5,165 nucleotides of DNA from Anaerolineaceae bacterium UBA6107 (lineage in GTDB: Bacteria > Chloroflexota > Anaerolineae > Anaerolineales > Anaerolineaceae). How positions within the stretch are numbered: position 1 is the first letter of the stretch; each line of letters starts with the position of its first letter. The DNA lies in NCBI GenBank assembly GCA_002428455.1, contig DIWL01000027.1, positions 1-5,165 of the forward strand, read 5' to 3'. A model generated the notes under the pieces. That model had not been told where the DNA came from. It saw nothing but the letters and a program-made list of their open reading frames with translations, and ran no database searches. Positions 1-5,165 of this stretch are shown piece by piece. The position numbers and the translations under genes are program-made.

Positions 1-561
1 TACAGCCTCAGCCGATTTCCCTGGCGTCCCTTGTGGAGTGGACTCCTGCTAGGAACCATTCTGTTCATTCACATGCTTCCGCCAGTTACATTCCTCGGTC
101 CGTTTTATTTGATTGCCCGTTCGCTCAACATCTATGATACGGTACTGGCGGTTATGATGGGACACATCGTTTTGAACCTACCCACTGCCACATGGATTTT
201 GCTGGACTTCTTCGCGGATATTCCCAAAGAATTGGAGGAAGTCGCCATGGTGGACGGCGCTAACCGCTTCCAATCCCTGACCCAGGTGCTGATCCCAATT
301 ATTCAGCCAGGGATTGCCGCTGCAGGTGCGCTGGCATTCATCTTCTCCTGGCGCGATTTTCTCTTTGCGCTTTCGTTGACCAGCACACCGAGTGGCATGA
401 CCATCCCGGTCGGCATTTCTAGTTTTGTACAGGAGTACAGCATTCGTTACGGAGAAATGGCAGCCGGCGCGTTCTTCGCCATGGTCCCCGCTCTGCTGAT
501 GGTGGCTTTCGCGCAGCGCTATATCATCAAAGGACTTACCCTCGGTGCGTTGAAAGGATGA
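1..561 (+). CDS. Carbohydrate ABC transporter permease, MalG type (5' partial)
   Basis: This is the inner-membrane permease subunit of a sugar-type ABC importer (binding-protein-dependent transport, MalG/CUT1-like). The frame is already open at base 1 and 186 residues are visible. Family members run about 270-300 residues, so roughly the first 90-110, including the first helices, lie upstream. The visible part opens with YSLSRF, the usual end of the second-helix region. It continues with a MLPPV helix (about residues 12-40) and then the cytoplasmic EAA loop that docks the ATPase: E79-E80-V81-A82, then D85-G86-A87, and IP at 98-99. Two further hydrophobic helices follow, and the tail RYIIKGLTLGALKG is typical of the family (RYIVKGLTAGAVKG). 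The middle A of EAA is V here, a mild variation. Partner permease, binding protein and ATPase would be expected upstream. The substrate cannot be told from this subunit. Confidence 0.95.
   Translation, partial: YSLSRFPWRPLWSGLLLGTILFIHMLPPVTFLGPFYLIARSLNIYDTVLAVMMGHIVLNLPTATWILLDFFADIPKELEEVAMVDGANRFQSLTQVLIPIIQPGIAAAGALAFIFSWRDFLFALSLTSTPSGMTIPVGISSFVQEYSIRYGEMAAGAFFAMVPALLMVAFAQRYIIKGLTLGALKG
553..558 (+). promoter_or_regulatory. Ribosome binding site deciding a GTG start
   Basis: AAAGGA lies inside the last codons of the permease gene, 10 nt before the GTG at 569. It supports that GTG over the in-frame ATG at 602, which has no purine-rich stretch at a suitable distance. Confidence 0.6.
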
Positions 562-568
562 ATCGTCT

Positions 569-1663
569 GTGACAGATTCCAATCCCGATCCAGAAAATTT
601 AATGCCTCCGCCGGATGAATCAGTCTGGTCTTATCGCGGCTATCACCTGCGTTCGTCCGAGTTTACGACGGCGATGGCGCATTTTTACCGCGCCGAGATT
701 CATCGTTCCAACACCTGGCGGATGCGCCTGGACAACACAACCAATTGGGCGGTGGTTGCCACCAGCGCGGCTGTCTCGTTTGCCTTATCTTCACCTCAAA
801 ATCATTATGGTGTGATCATCCTGAACAGCCTGCTGGTAACGATCTTCCTGTGGATTGAAGCACGCCGATATCGTTATTATGAACTATGGAGTCTCCGCAC
901 TCGTTTGATGGAGACGGATTTCTTCGCAGCTATGCTCGTTCCGCCTTTCACTCCTCACCCGGAATGGGCAGAAAATCTGTCCGAATCACTTTTGAGTCCT
1001 GAATTTCCCATCAGCATGTGGGAAGCTTTAGGGCGCCGCTTCCGCCGCAATTACTTTTGGATATTTCTGGTATTAGGTATAGCTTGGGCATTCAAAGTCT
1101 ACATACATCCCGTGCCAGCTCTCACCTGGGTGGATTTTGTCAATCGTGCGGCATTGGGCAATATCTCCGGCTGGACGATGATCACCATAGGTTTGATTTT
1201 CAACGGTTTATTGATCCTGGCGGGAGTTCTCACTGCCGGGCTGACGCAAACCAGCGGCGAAGTTCTGCCCAAATTTGGGGATGTGCCAGTCCTTGACGCA
1301 CTTTGGCGCGCCATGCGGACGAATCGTAGGGGTGAGGAGGTTGCTCCTTCGCAAAAAATCGGTCAAACCTCTCGCAGACGTCGCACCATTCTAGCACTTG
1401 TGGTAACGGACAACCCGCAGGCAGTCAGTCAAAAGATTATCCAGGAAATGAAACACAGCGGTACTCTCCTACACGGACAGGGAATATACACGCAGACAGA
1501 CCGAGACGTTCTGTTGGTTGCGCTAACCGTATCGGAGGCAGCGCATTTGAAAGCCATCGTCCGCACCGAAGATCCGCAAGCTTTTGTAATAGTCGTGCCA
1601 GCCCAGGAAGTACTGGGTCGAGGCTTTAAACCATTAACAGCGAACAAGGAGGTAAACAAATGA
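569..1663 (+). CDS. DUF2270 membrane protein with C-terminal DUF2179 (YitT_C-like) domain
   Basis: This 364-residue integral membrane protein has no known function. Residues ~30-230 match the DUF2270 pattern as I know it: a HFYRAEIHRSNTWRMRLD-like segment (38-55), TNWAVV (58-63), an EARRYRYYELW motif (97-107), an ETDFFA segment (115-120) and an LGRRFRRNYFWIF segment (154-166). Four helices are visible at about 60-74, 79-96, 162-179 and 200-224. After a basic, low-hydrophobicity linker (245-272, ending in RRRR) comes a soluble ~85-residue domain (272-356). It resembles DUF2179, the PII-like tail of YitT proteins, with GxGIYT near 303-308, DVLLVALT at 313-320 and an ending DPQAFVIV..AxEVLGRGF. 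The tail probably faces the cytoplasm and may sense a small ligand (inference). The GTG start has AAAGGA 10 nt upstream. The gene sits 7 nt after the permease and overlaps the esterase by 4 nt, so co-transcription is likely. Confidence 0.85.
   Translation: MTDSNPDPENLMPPPDESVWSYRGYHLRSSEFTTAMAHFYRAEIHRSNTWRMRLDNTTNWAVVATSAAVSFALSSPQNHYGVIILNSLLVTIFLWIEARRYRYYELWSLRTRLMETDFFAAMLVPPFTPHPEWAENLSESLLSPEFPISMWEALGRRFRRNYFWIFLVLGIAWAFKVYIHPVPALTWVDFVNRAALGNISGWTMITIGLIFNGLLILAGVLTAGLTQTSGEVLPKFGDVPVLDALWRAMRTNRRGEEVAPSQKIGQTSRRRRTILALVVTDNPQAVSQKIIQEMKHSGTLLHGQGIYTQTDRDVLLVALTVSEAAHLKAIVRTEDPQAFVIVVPAQEVLGRGFKPLTANKEVNK
1646..1652 (+). promoter_or_regulatory. Strong Shine-Dalgarno of the esterase gene
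   Basis: AAGGAGG, a full-length match to the anti-Shine-Dalgarno core, lies 7 nt before the ATG at 1660 and inside the 3' end of the DUF2270 gene. It fixes the esterase start and shows that the ATGA overlap is a genuine coupled junction. Confidence 0.8.
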
Positions 1664-2403
1664 ATCAAACCCTAACCATGCCAGGGGCTGAGCCATTTTT
1701 ATTCCCGGGTAATCGCACCGGTGTTTTGCTCATCCATGGCTTTACTGGTTCTCCCGCGGCTATGCGCGGACTGGGAGAATTTTTGAATCAAAATCTGGGC
1801 TATACCACTCTCGGCATCCGCCTGCCCGGACATGGCACGCAGGTGGATGATCTGCGCCGTCCCGCCTGGCGTGACTGGCTGACCACCGTCGAAGATGGCT
1901 TGAACTTGCTGCGGGGTCTGAGCGATCGAATTTATATCGCCGGTCTCTCTATGGGGGGAGTCCTTACCCTGATCGCGGCCAACCGTTATCAGGTCTATGG
2001 TGTAGCGGCGCTATCCACTCCCTACGGGTTGACCGGCGATTGGCGCGTGCACTTTATGCGCCCCCTCAGCCTATTCGTTCCAAAGTTCAAAAAACCCGCT
2101 GCAGTGGGTAATCGTGCCGAAACTTCCTACGCTTATTTTGTCCCGCACGCTATCGCCGAAGCCGCGGAACTGGCAAAATTAATGCAAGAGAGTCTGCCAA
2201 AAATCAACATCCCAGTTTTATTGATCCAATCACGTGGCGACAAGGTAATCGAACCCAACGCATTGGATTTGTTGAGCGAGCGTATACACACGCCGCGTAA
2301 TGAAACGTTCTGGCTTGAAAGAAGCGGACACGTTATCACGCTGGATCAAGAGCGTGAAATCGTGTATCGCAAAGTAGCCGACTTTTTTAGCGCCATACCT
2401 TAA
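1660..2403 (+). CDS. Est30-like carboxylesterase, alpha/beta hydrolase
   Basis: This 247-residue cytoplasmic serine hydrolase belongs to the family of Geobacillus carboxylesterase Est30 and bacterial monoacylglycerol lipases. It would hydrolyse short- to medium-chain esters or monoacylglycerols. No signal peptide is visible. The oxyanion-hole motif HGFTG is at 26-30. The nucleophile elbow GLSMGG is at 95-100 with Ser97. The acid Asp194 is in SRGDKVIEP, and His224 is in SGHVITLDQE. The last motif is nearly identical to the Est30 one, and both length and triad spacing fit that ~248-residue enzyme. A short lid region (about 122-165) is present. The start is the ATG that overlaps the preceding stop (ATGA) and has a strong ribosome binding site. 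The pairing with the DUF2270 gene suggests a shared role in membrane lipid or ester metabolism, but that is inference. The physiological substrate is unknown. Confidence 0.92.
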   Translation: MNQTLTMPGAEPFLFPGNRTGVLLIHGFTGSPAAMRGLGEFLNQNLGYTTLGIRLPGHGTQVDDLRRPAWRDWLTTVEDGLNLLRGLSDRIYIAGLSMGGVLTLIAANRYQVYGVAALSTPYGLTGDWRVHFMRPLSLFVPKFKKPAAVGNRAETSYAYFVPHAIAEAAELAKLMQESLPKINIPVLLIQSRGDKVIEPNALDLLSERIHTPRNETFWLERSGHVITLDQEREIVYRKVADFFSAIP

Positions 2404-2420
2404 AAGTTTCCGAAACTTTT
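2402..2420. repeat. Perfect 19-nt palindrome (AAAAGTTTC-C-GAAACTTTT)
   Basis: Two perfect 9-nt arms flank a single central C, starting within the esterase stop codon (TAA, 2401-2403) and ending 26 nt before the MFS start. As RNA it could fold into an 8-bp A/U-rich stem with a CCG loop. As DNA it has the size and symmetry of an operator for a dimeric regulator. The stem is too A/T-rich, and the following AGGGATTTT too interrupted, for a convincing intrinsic terminator, although weak attenuation between the two genes is possible. I found no second full copy in the window. Confidence 0.7.
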
Positions 2421-2434
2421 AGGGATTTTACAAA

Positions 2435-2440
2435 AAGGAG
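2435..2440 (+). promoter_or_regulatory. Ribosome binding site of the MFS gene
   Basis: AAGGAG lies 6 nt before the ATG at 2447 and supports that start. An out-of-frame ATG at 2442 runs into TGA after one further codon and is not a gene start. I see no clear -35/-10 promoter pair in the 43-nt gap. Confidence 0.75.
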
Positions 2441-2446
2441 AATGAA

Positions 2447-3784
2447 ATGACCGCACAAAATCAAGAACTTTCCACCTCCGATGTTCCTGCCGTCAAGGGA
2501 CGTTGGCGCAATGTAGTGACGCTGGCATTCGCTGGTGTCGTGGACGCGGGAGAAGACCAGGCAATGTCTTCCATGTTTCCCGCCATTCGCACCTCATTGA
2601 ACATGACAACCGCCCACCTCGGTACGATCACGAGCCTCGGTAAAATTATGGAGATGATTTTCGGACCCATCTGGGGTGTTCTCGCAGATCGTTACAGCCG
2701 TAAGCGCATCCTGGTCATCGGTTCCGGTCTGTGGGGCTTGTGGACTCTGTTGATTGGGTTTTCCGCCAGTTACGAAATGCTACTGGCTTTGCGTGTGGTT
2801 GCCGCCATCGGGCTGGTAGCGCTCGGCGCGCCGATGAACTCAATGCTCACCGACCTGTTCCCGCAAAAGGAACGTGGCAAGGTCTTCGGTATTATGCGTA
2901 TGATTTCCACGCTGGCGGTTATTGTCAGCATCCTGTTTTTTGGGCGTATGGCTGAAATTCCCGAAACGGGCTGGCGTATCGGCTTCATTACCTTCGGTGC
3001 ATTGAGCATGTTGAGTGGTCTGATCTTCGCCCTTTTCCTGACCGAACCGTCGCGTGGTGGCGCGGAAGCAGCCATATATGACGTGGCACAGAAGTCCGAA
3101 AAAAAGTTTGCCTTTTCCTGGCAGAGCGTTGCCTCTATCTTTCGCGTTCCGACCAACCTGCTGCTCATTTTTGAAAAGATTTTCGGCGTGCCAGTACAGA
3201 TTACCATATTGACCTTTGCCGTTACCTGGCTAGTGGATGAACGCGGCTTCCGTCCCGGACAAGCCACCACCGTGCTCACTGGGATTATCATCGGTTCGGC
3301 GCTCAGTACGCTGATCGGCGGCCTGCTGGGCGACTGGGCAGAACGCAAATATCCGCGCTTCGGACGGCTGTTCGTGTTGCAGGGGTCGCGTACCATGATG
3401 GCTGTGCTAGGCTACTTCTTCTTTCAGCAAATTTCGGGCGGTATGATGAACTTTTTTGCATTTGCCGTGCTTTTTGGTTTGTTCATGGACATGGCATTTC
3501 CCGCCGCCATCGCACCGATGATTGCTGCCGTCAATGCACCCGAACAACGCAGCACTGCCTATGCCGTCAACCGCCTTGCCAACGGCTTGATTCAGGCTGC
3601 CATAGCCGGCATTGTCGGCATTGTTGGCAACCAGATTACGCTCACCAACCTGTTCTTCTGGGCAGTGACCGTTTCGCTCACGTTGAGCGTGATCTCCTGG
3701 TTCGCTTTTTATCCGTTTTACCACCGCGACCGCATGGCGCTGAATGACCTGCTGGAAAAACGCAAGGCAGAACTTGTAGAGTGA
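2447..3784 (+). CDS. Major facilitator superfamily transporter
   Basis: This 445-residue secondary carrier in the cytoplasmic membrane has the usual 12-helix MFS length. The loop after helix 2 carries motif A, GVLADRYSRKR (77-87). The equivalent loop of the second half shows the degenerate repeat GGLLGDWAERK (291-301). Family-typical segments PQKERGKVFGIMR (139-151) and APEQRSTAYAVNRLANGL (364-381) lie at the cytoplasmic ends of helices in the two halves. A central charged loop (about 200-225) separates the halves. The first helix region contains acidic residues (D33, E36, D37), which often take part in proton or substrate coupling. The reading frame is intact. The gene has its own ribosome binding site after a palindrome and ends in a GTGA overlap with the hydrolase remnant. 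The substrate is unknown. Its position before former esterase and sulfatase genes suggests an organic solute released from, or feeding, that pathway (inference). Confidence 0.93.
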   Translation: MTAQNQELSTSDVPAVKGRWRNVVTLAFAGVVDAGEDQAMSSMFPAIRTSLNMTTAHLGTITSLGKIMEMIFGPIWGVLADRYSRKRILVIGSGLWGLWTLLIGFSASYEMLLALRVVAAIGLVALGAPMNSMLTDLFPQKERGKVFGIMRMISTLAVIVSILFFGRMAEIPETGWRIGFITFGALSMLSGLIFALFLTEPSRGGAEAAIYDVAQKSEKKFAFSWQSVASIFRVPTNLLLIFEKIFGVPVQITILTFAVTWLVDERGFRPGQATTVLTGIIIGSALSTLIGGLLGDWAERKYPRFGRLFVLQGSRTMMAVLGYFFFQQISGGMMNFFAFAVLFGLFMDMAFPAAIAPMIAAVNAPEQRSTAYAVNRLANGLIQAAIAGIVGIVGNQITLTNLFFWAVTVSLTLSVISWFAFYPFYHRDRMALNDLLEKRKAELVE

Positions 3785-4059
3785 GAATGGCAGTTCAGAT
3801 TGCTGACACCGCGTATCCTGGAGGCGGACACATGGATGCTTGCCTCCGCCTCCTGCTGGTTGAGACCCTGCACGCCTTTCCGCCCGCTCTGATCTTCACC
3901 GGCAAATTTGACCCCTTGCGTGATGAATCCAATCAGTATGCTGCAAGGTTGGAACGGGCAGGCATCGCAGTGCATGCGTTACCAGGGTGCGCTTGGGAAG
4001 CATTCTTTTTGCTTCATTCAGCAAGTATTAATTCGCTTGGGAGCAACAAATCTATATGA
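3781..4059 (+). pseudogene. Remnant of an HSL-type alpha/beta hydrolase (esterase/lipase)
   Basis: The frame encodes 92 residues, whereas hormone-sensitive-lipase family esterases have about 300. Residues 33-60 (FPPALIFTGKFDPLRDE, then YAARLERAGI) match the segment of that family that carries the catalytic Asp, here Asp44. The GDSAG nucleophile block is absent. The expected GxxHxFF motif appears as GCAWEAFF, with Trp72 where the catalytic His should be. Near the start, YPGGGHMDACLRLL (12-25) might be a scar of the HGGGW...hda.CR oxyanion region, which would mean an internal deletion; this alignment is by eye and uncertain. The GTG at 3781 overlaps the MFS stop (GTGA) but has only a weak, distant AAGG, so translation would depend on coupling. 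The frame ends in an ATGA overlap with the sulfatase remnant. It is almost certainly inactive as an esterase. A recruited short protein is possible but unsupported. Confidence 0.7.
3820..3853. repeat. GC-rich inverted repeat with 9-bp perfect arms
   Basis: GGAGGCGGA (3820-3828) and TCCGCCTCC (3845-3853) are exact reverse complements separated by 16 nt. They lie 36 nt after the MFS stop, inside the hydrolase remnant. No T-run follows, so it is not a standard intrinsic terminator. It could form a stable mRNA hairpin downstream of the MFS message, or mark the scar of an internal deletion. It may also be chance in G/C-rich coding sequence. Confidence 0.45.
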
Positions 4060-4241
4060 CTATCAAACCCAATATTGTCATCATCATTGCCGACGATCTG
4101 AAAAATGACCCGCAGGAATTGTATAATCGCATTGACGACCCAGACTTGTCGGAAGTTCGTAACCACCTTCGGGAACGTTTGTTACAATGGTATCTGAGCA
4201 CCAGCGATAATCCACTCTGGGAATATGAACGCGATATTTGA
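4056..4241 (+). pseudogene. Internally deleted sulfatase: N-terminus joined to C-terminus
   Basis: The frame encodes 61 residues, whereas type I sulfatases have about 450-550. Residues 4-15 (KPNIVIIIADDL) are the standard sulfatase opening strand, whose two Asp residues normally bind the active-site Ca2+. Residues 14-61 (DLKNDPQELYNRIDDP, then EVRNHLRERLLQWYL and DNPLWEY) match the standard C-terminal end, which usually reads like YDLxxDPxELxNL...LRERLLxWYLxTSD. The two meet at about 4092-4100 in the shared residues D-L, so the core is missing, including the C/S-x-P-x-R formylglycine site. The frame was kept across the junction. Its ATG overlaps the upstream stop (ATGA), and a GGGAG lies 12 nt upstream. 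Its stop is 7 nt before the maturase gene, the classic sulfatase-maturase arrangement. It cannot act as a sulfatase. A deletion in the genome and an assembly error are both possible. Confidence 0.82.
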
Positions 4242-4248
4242 GAAAAAT

Positions 4249-5165
4249 ATGACCACCATCCCCCTCCCTCCCGTTTTTCATGTAATGGCCAAGCCGCGCG
4301 GCGCAATCTGTAATTTGGATTGCGAATATTGTTTTTATCTCCGCAAGGAAGACCTGTACCAAGGTAGTTCCTTTCGCATGGGCGACCAGACCCTGGAAAG
4401 TTACGTTCGCCAGTACATTGCTGTCCAGCGCGTGCCTGAAGTCAACTTTGCCTGGCAGGGCGGCGAACCGACCCTGATGGGATTGGATTTCTTCCGCCGC
4501 GCGGTAATGTATCAGAAAAAATATGCACGCCCCGGTCAGAGAATAGAGAACGCCCTACAAACCAACGGCACTTTGCTGGATGATGAGTGGTGCAAATTTT
4601 TCGCCGAGAATCGGTTCTTAATCGGGATCAGCCTCGACGGTCCCCGCGAAGCACATGACGCTTATCGCAAGGATAAGGGCGGTGCGCCTACCTTCGATCG
4701 CGTCCTGCGCGCCATTCAACTACTCAAGAATCACAAGGTGGATTTCAATATCCTGACCTGCGTCAGCGCCGCCAACGTAGAACAGCCGCTAGAGGTCTAT
4801 CATTTTCTGCGTGACGAAATTGGCGCGGAGTACATCCAGTTCATCCCCATCGTCGAGCGCGACAATGAGACAGGCTTCCAGGAAGGGACGGGGTTAACCT
4901 CGCGCTCCATCACGGGAAAACAATACGGTGATTTTCTCATCGCCATTTTCGATGAATGGGTACACTGCGATGTGGGCATGGTTTTTGTGCAGATGTTTGA
5001 TACAGCTCTCGGACACTGGCTAGGCGCGCCTGGCGGATTGTGCGTCTTTCAGAAAACCTGTGGGCTGGCGCTGGCGATGGAACACAATGGCGACGTGTAT
5101 TCCTGCGACCATTTTGTGGAACCGCGCCACCGCCTGGGCAACATTCTCGAAACACCGCTGATCGA
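4249..5165 (+). CDS. Anaerobic sulfatase-maturating enzyme, radical SAM/SPASM (3' partial)
   Basis: This enzyme oxidises a Cys or Ser in the C/S-x-P/A-x-R motif of sulfatases to C-alpha-formylglycine, using S-adenosylmethionine and Fe-S clusters without oxygen. The window shows 305 codons of a protein usually about 370-430 long; the frame runs off the end. The radical SAM cluster motif is C21-NLD-C25-EY-C28-FY, preceded by AKPRGAI. The GGEP motif is at 71-74, TNGTLL at 105-110 and SLDGP at 128-132. The SPASM auxiliary-cluster cysteines begin at C265, C271 and C286. Asp287, in SCDHFVEP, corresponds to the proposed catalytic base Asp277 of the Clostridium perfringens enzyme. The remaining SPASM cysteines lie beyond the window. 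The ATG at 4249 gives the short leader typical before KPxGxxC; only a weak GAGA precedes it, so coupling to the upstream frame is plausible. All visible key residues are intact even though the adjacent sulfatase is destroyed. Confidence 0.93.
   Translation, partial: MTTIPLPPVFHVMAKPRGAICNLDCEYCFYLRKEDLYQGSSFRMGDQTLESYVRQYIAVQRVPEVNFAWQGGEPTLMGLDFFRRAVMYQKKYARPGQRIENALQTNGTLLDDEWCKFFAENRFLIGISLDGPREAHDAYRKDKGGAPTFDRVLRAIQLLKNHKVDFNILTCVSAANVEQPLEVYHFLRDEIGAEYIQFIPIVERDNETGFQEGTGLTSRSITGKQYGDFLIAIFDEWVHCDVGMVFVQMFDTALGHWLGAPGGLCVFQKTCGLALAMEHNGDVYSCDHFVEPRHRLGNILETPLI

Noticed and set aside
31..561. Permease starting at the TTG at position 31
   Set aside because: The frame is open from base 1 and the upstream residues YSLSRF are conserved family sequence, so this is a truncated gene and not a short one.
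2402..2430. Intrinsic terminator after the esterase
   Set aside because: The stem is almost entirely A/T and the downstream T-run is interrupted by AGGGA. The hairpin is recorded as a palindrome instead.
2770..3396. 208-codon open frame on the minus strand inside the MFS gene
   Set aside because: It is the antisense shadow of a clear MFS coding region. Its composition is low-complexity, without helices or motifs, and no ribosome binding site supports it.
3607..3633. Short repeat GGCATTGTCGGCATTGTTGGCAA
   Set aside because: It encodes a Gly/Ile/Val-rich transmembrane helix of the MFS protein, so the repetition follows from the residues and is not a separate element.
3908..4108. 66-codon + strand frame overlapping both remnants
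   Set aside because: Its translation has no recognisable motif, whereas the frames at 3781-4059 and 4056-4241 contain hydrolase and sulfatase segments.
4056..4241. The 61-residue frame as a small substrate or decoy for the maturase
   Set aside because: It contains no Cys and no C/S-x-P/A-x-R motif, so it has no modification site.
4052..4362. Minus-strand frames opposite the sulfatase remnant and the maturase start
   Set aside because: These are antisense shadows without motifs. The + strand reading explains the region.

Overview
The window is a compact run of genes, all on the + strand, from a bacterium of roughly balanced base composition. The protein set is a carbohydrate ABC permease, a DUF2270 membrane protein, an Est30-type esterase, an MFS transporter, and sulfatase and anaerobic sulfatase-maturase sequences. 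By my recollection of protein style this fits an anaerobic Chloroflexota (Anaerolineae-like) organism. That assignment is an inference with no marker gene behind it. The maturase independently suggests an anaerobic or oxygen-limited lifestyle.

Layout. Positions 1-561 hold the C-terminal two thirds of a MalG-type sugar ABC permease whose start lies outside the window. After 7 nt comes a GTG-started, four-helix DUF2270 membrane protein with a C-terminal DUF2179 (YitT_C-like) domain (569-1663). It overlaps by ATGA an Est30-like carboxylesterase with a complete Ser97/Asp194/His224 triad (1660-2403). A 43-nt gap follows, the only real intergenic space in the window, and it contains a perfect 9+1+9 palindrome and a strong ribosome binding site. 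Next is a complete 12-helix MFS transporter (2447-3784). No stretch over 300 bases lacks a gene or gene remnant.

The most notable part is 3781-4241. Two short reading frames here look like remnants of much larger enzymes. The first (3781-4059) is the C-terminal part of an HSL-type alpha/beta hydrolase; it lacks the nucleophile region, and Trp stands where the catalytic His is expected. The second (4056-4241) reads as the first ~15 residues of a sulfatase joined in frame to the last ~45, so the whole catalytic core is gone. Directly downstream is an intact-looking anaerobic sulfatase-maturating radical SAM enzyme (4249 to the window end), the enzyme that would have activated such a sulfatase.

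How it works together. The upstream genes suggest uptake of sugars or other small molecules and ester hydrolysis. The downstream genes look like a former esterase-sulfatase-maturase unit for sulfated or esterified substrates, in which the two hydrolases have eroded while the maturase and the MFS carrier survive. The remnants still join their neighbours through 4-nt GTGA/ATGA overlaps or a 7-nt gap, so translation could still pass through to the maturase. I see no RNA genes, insertion sequences, CRISPR arrays or clear intrinsic terminators, and no convincing new multi-gene system. The eroded sulfatase-maturase pair is the best lead.
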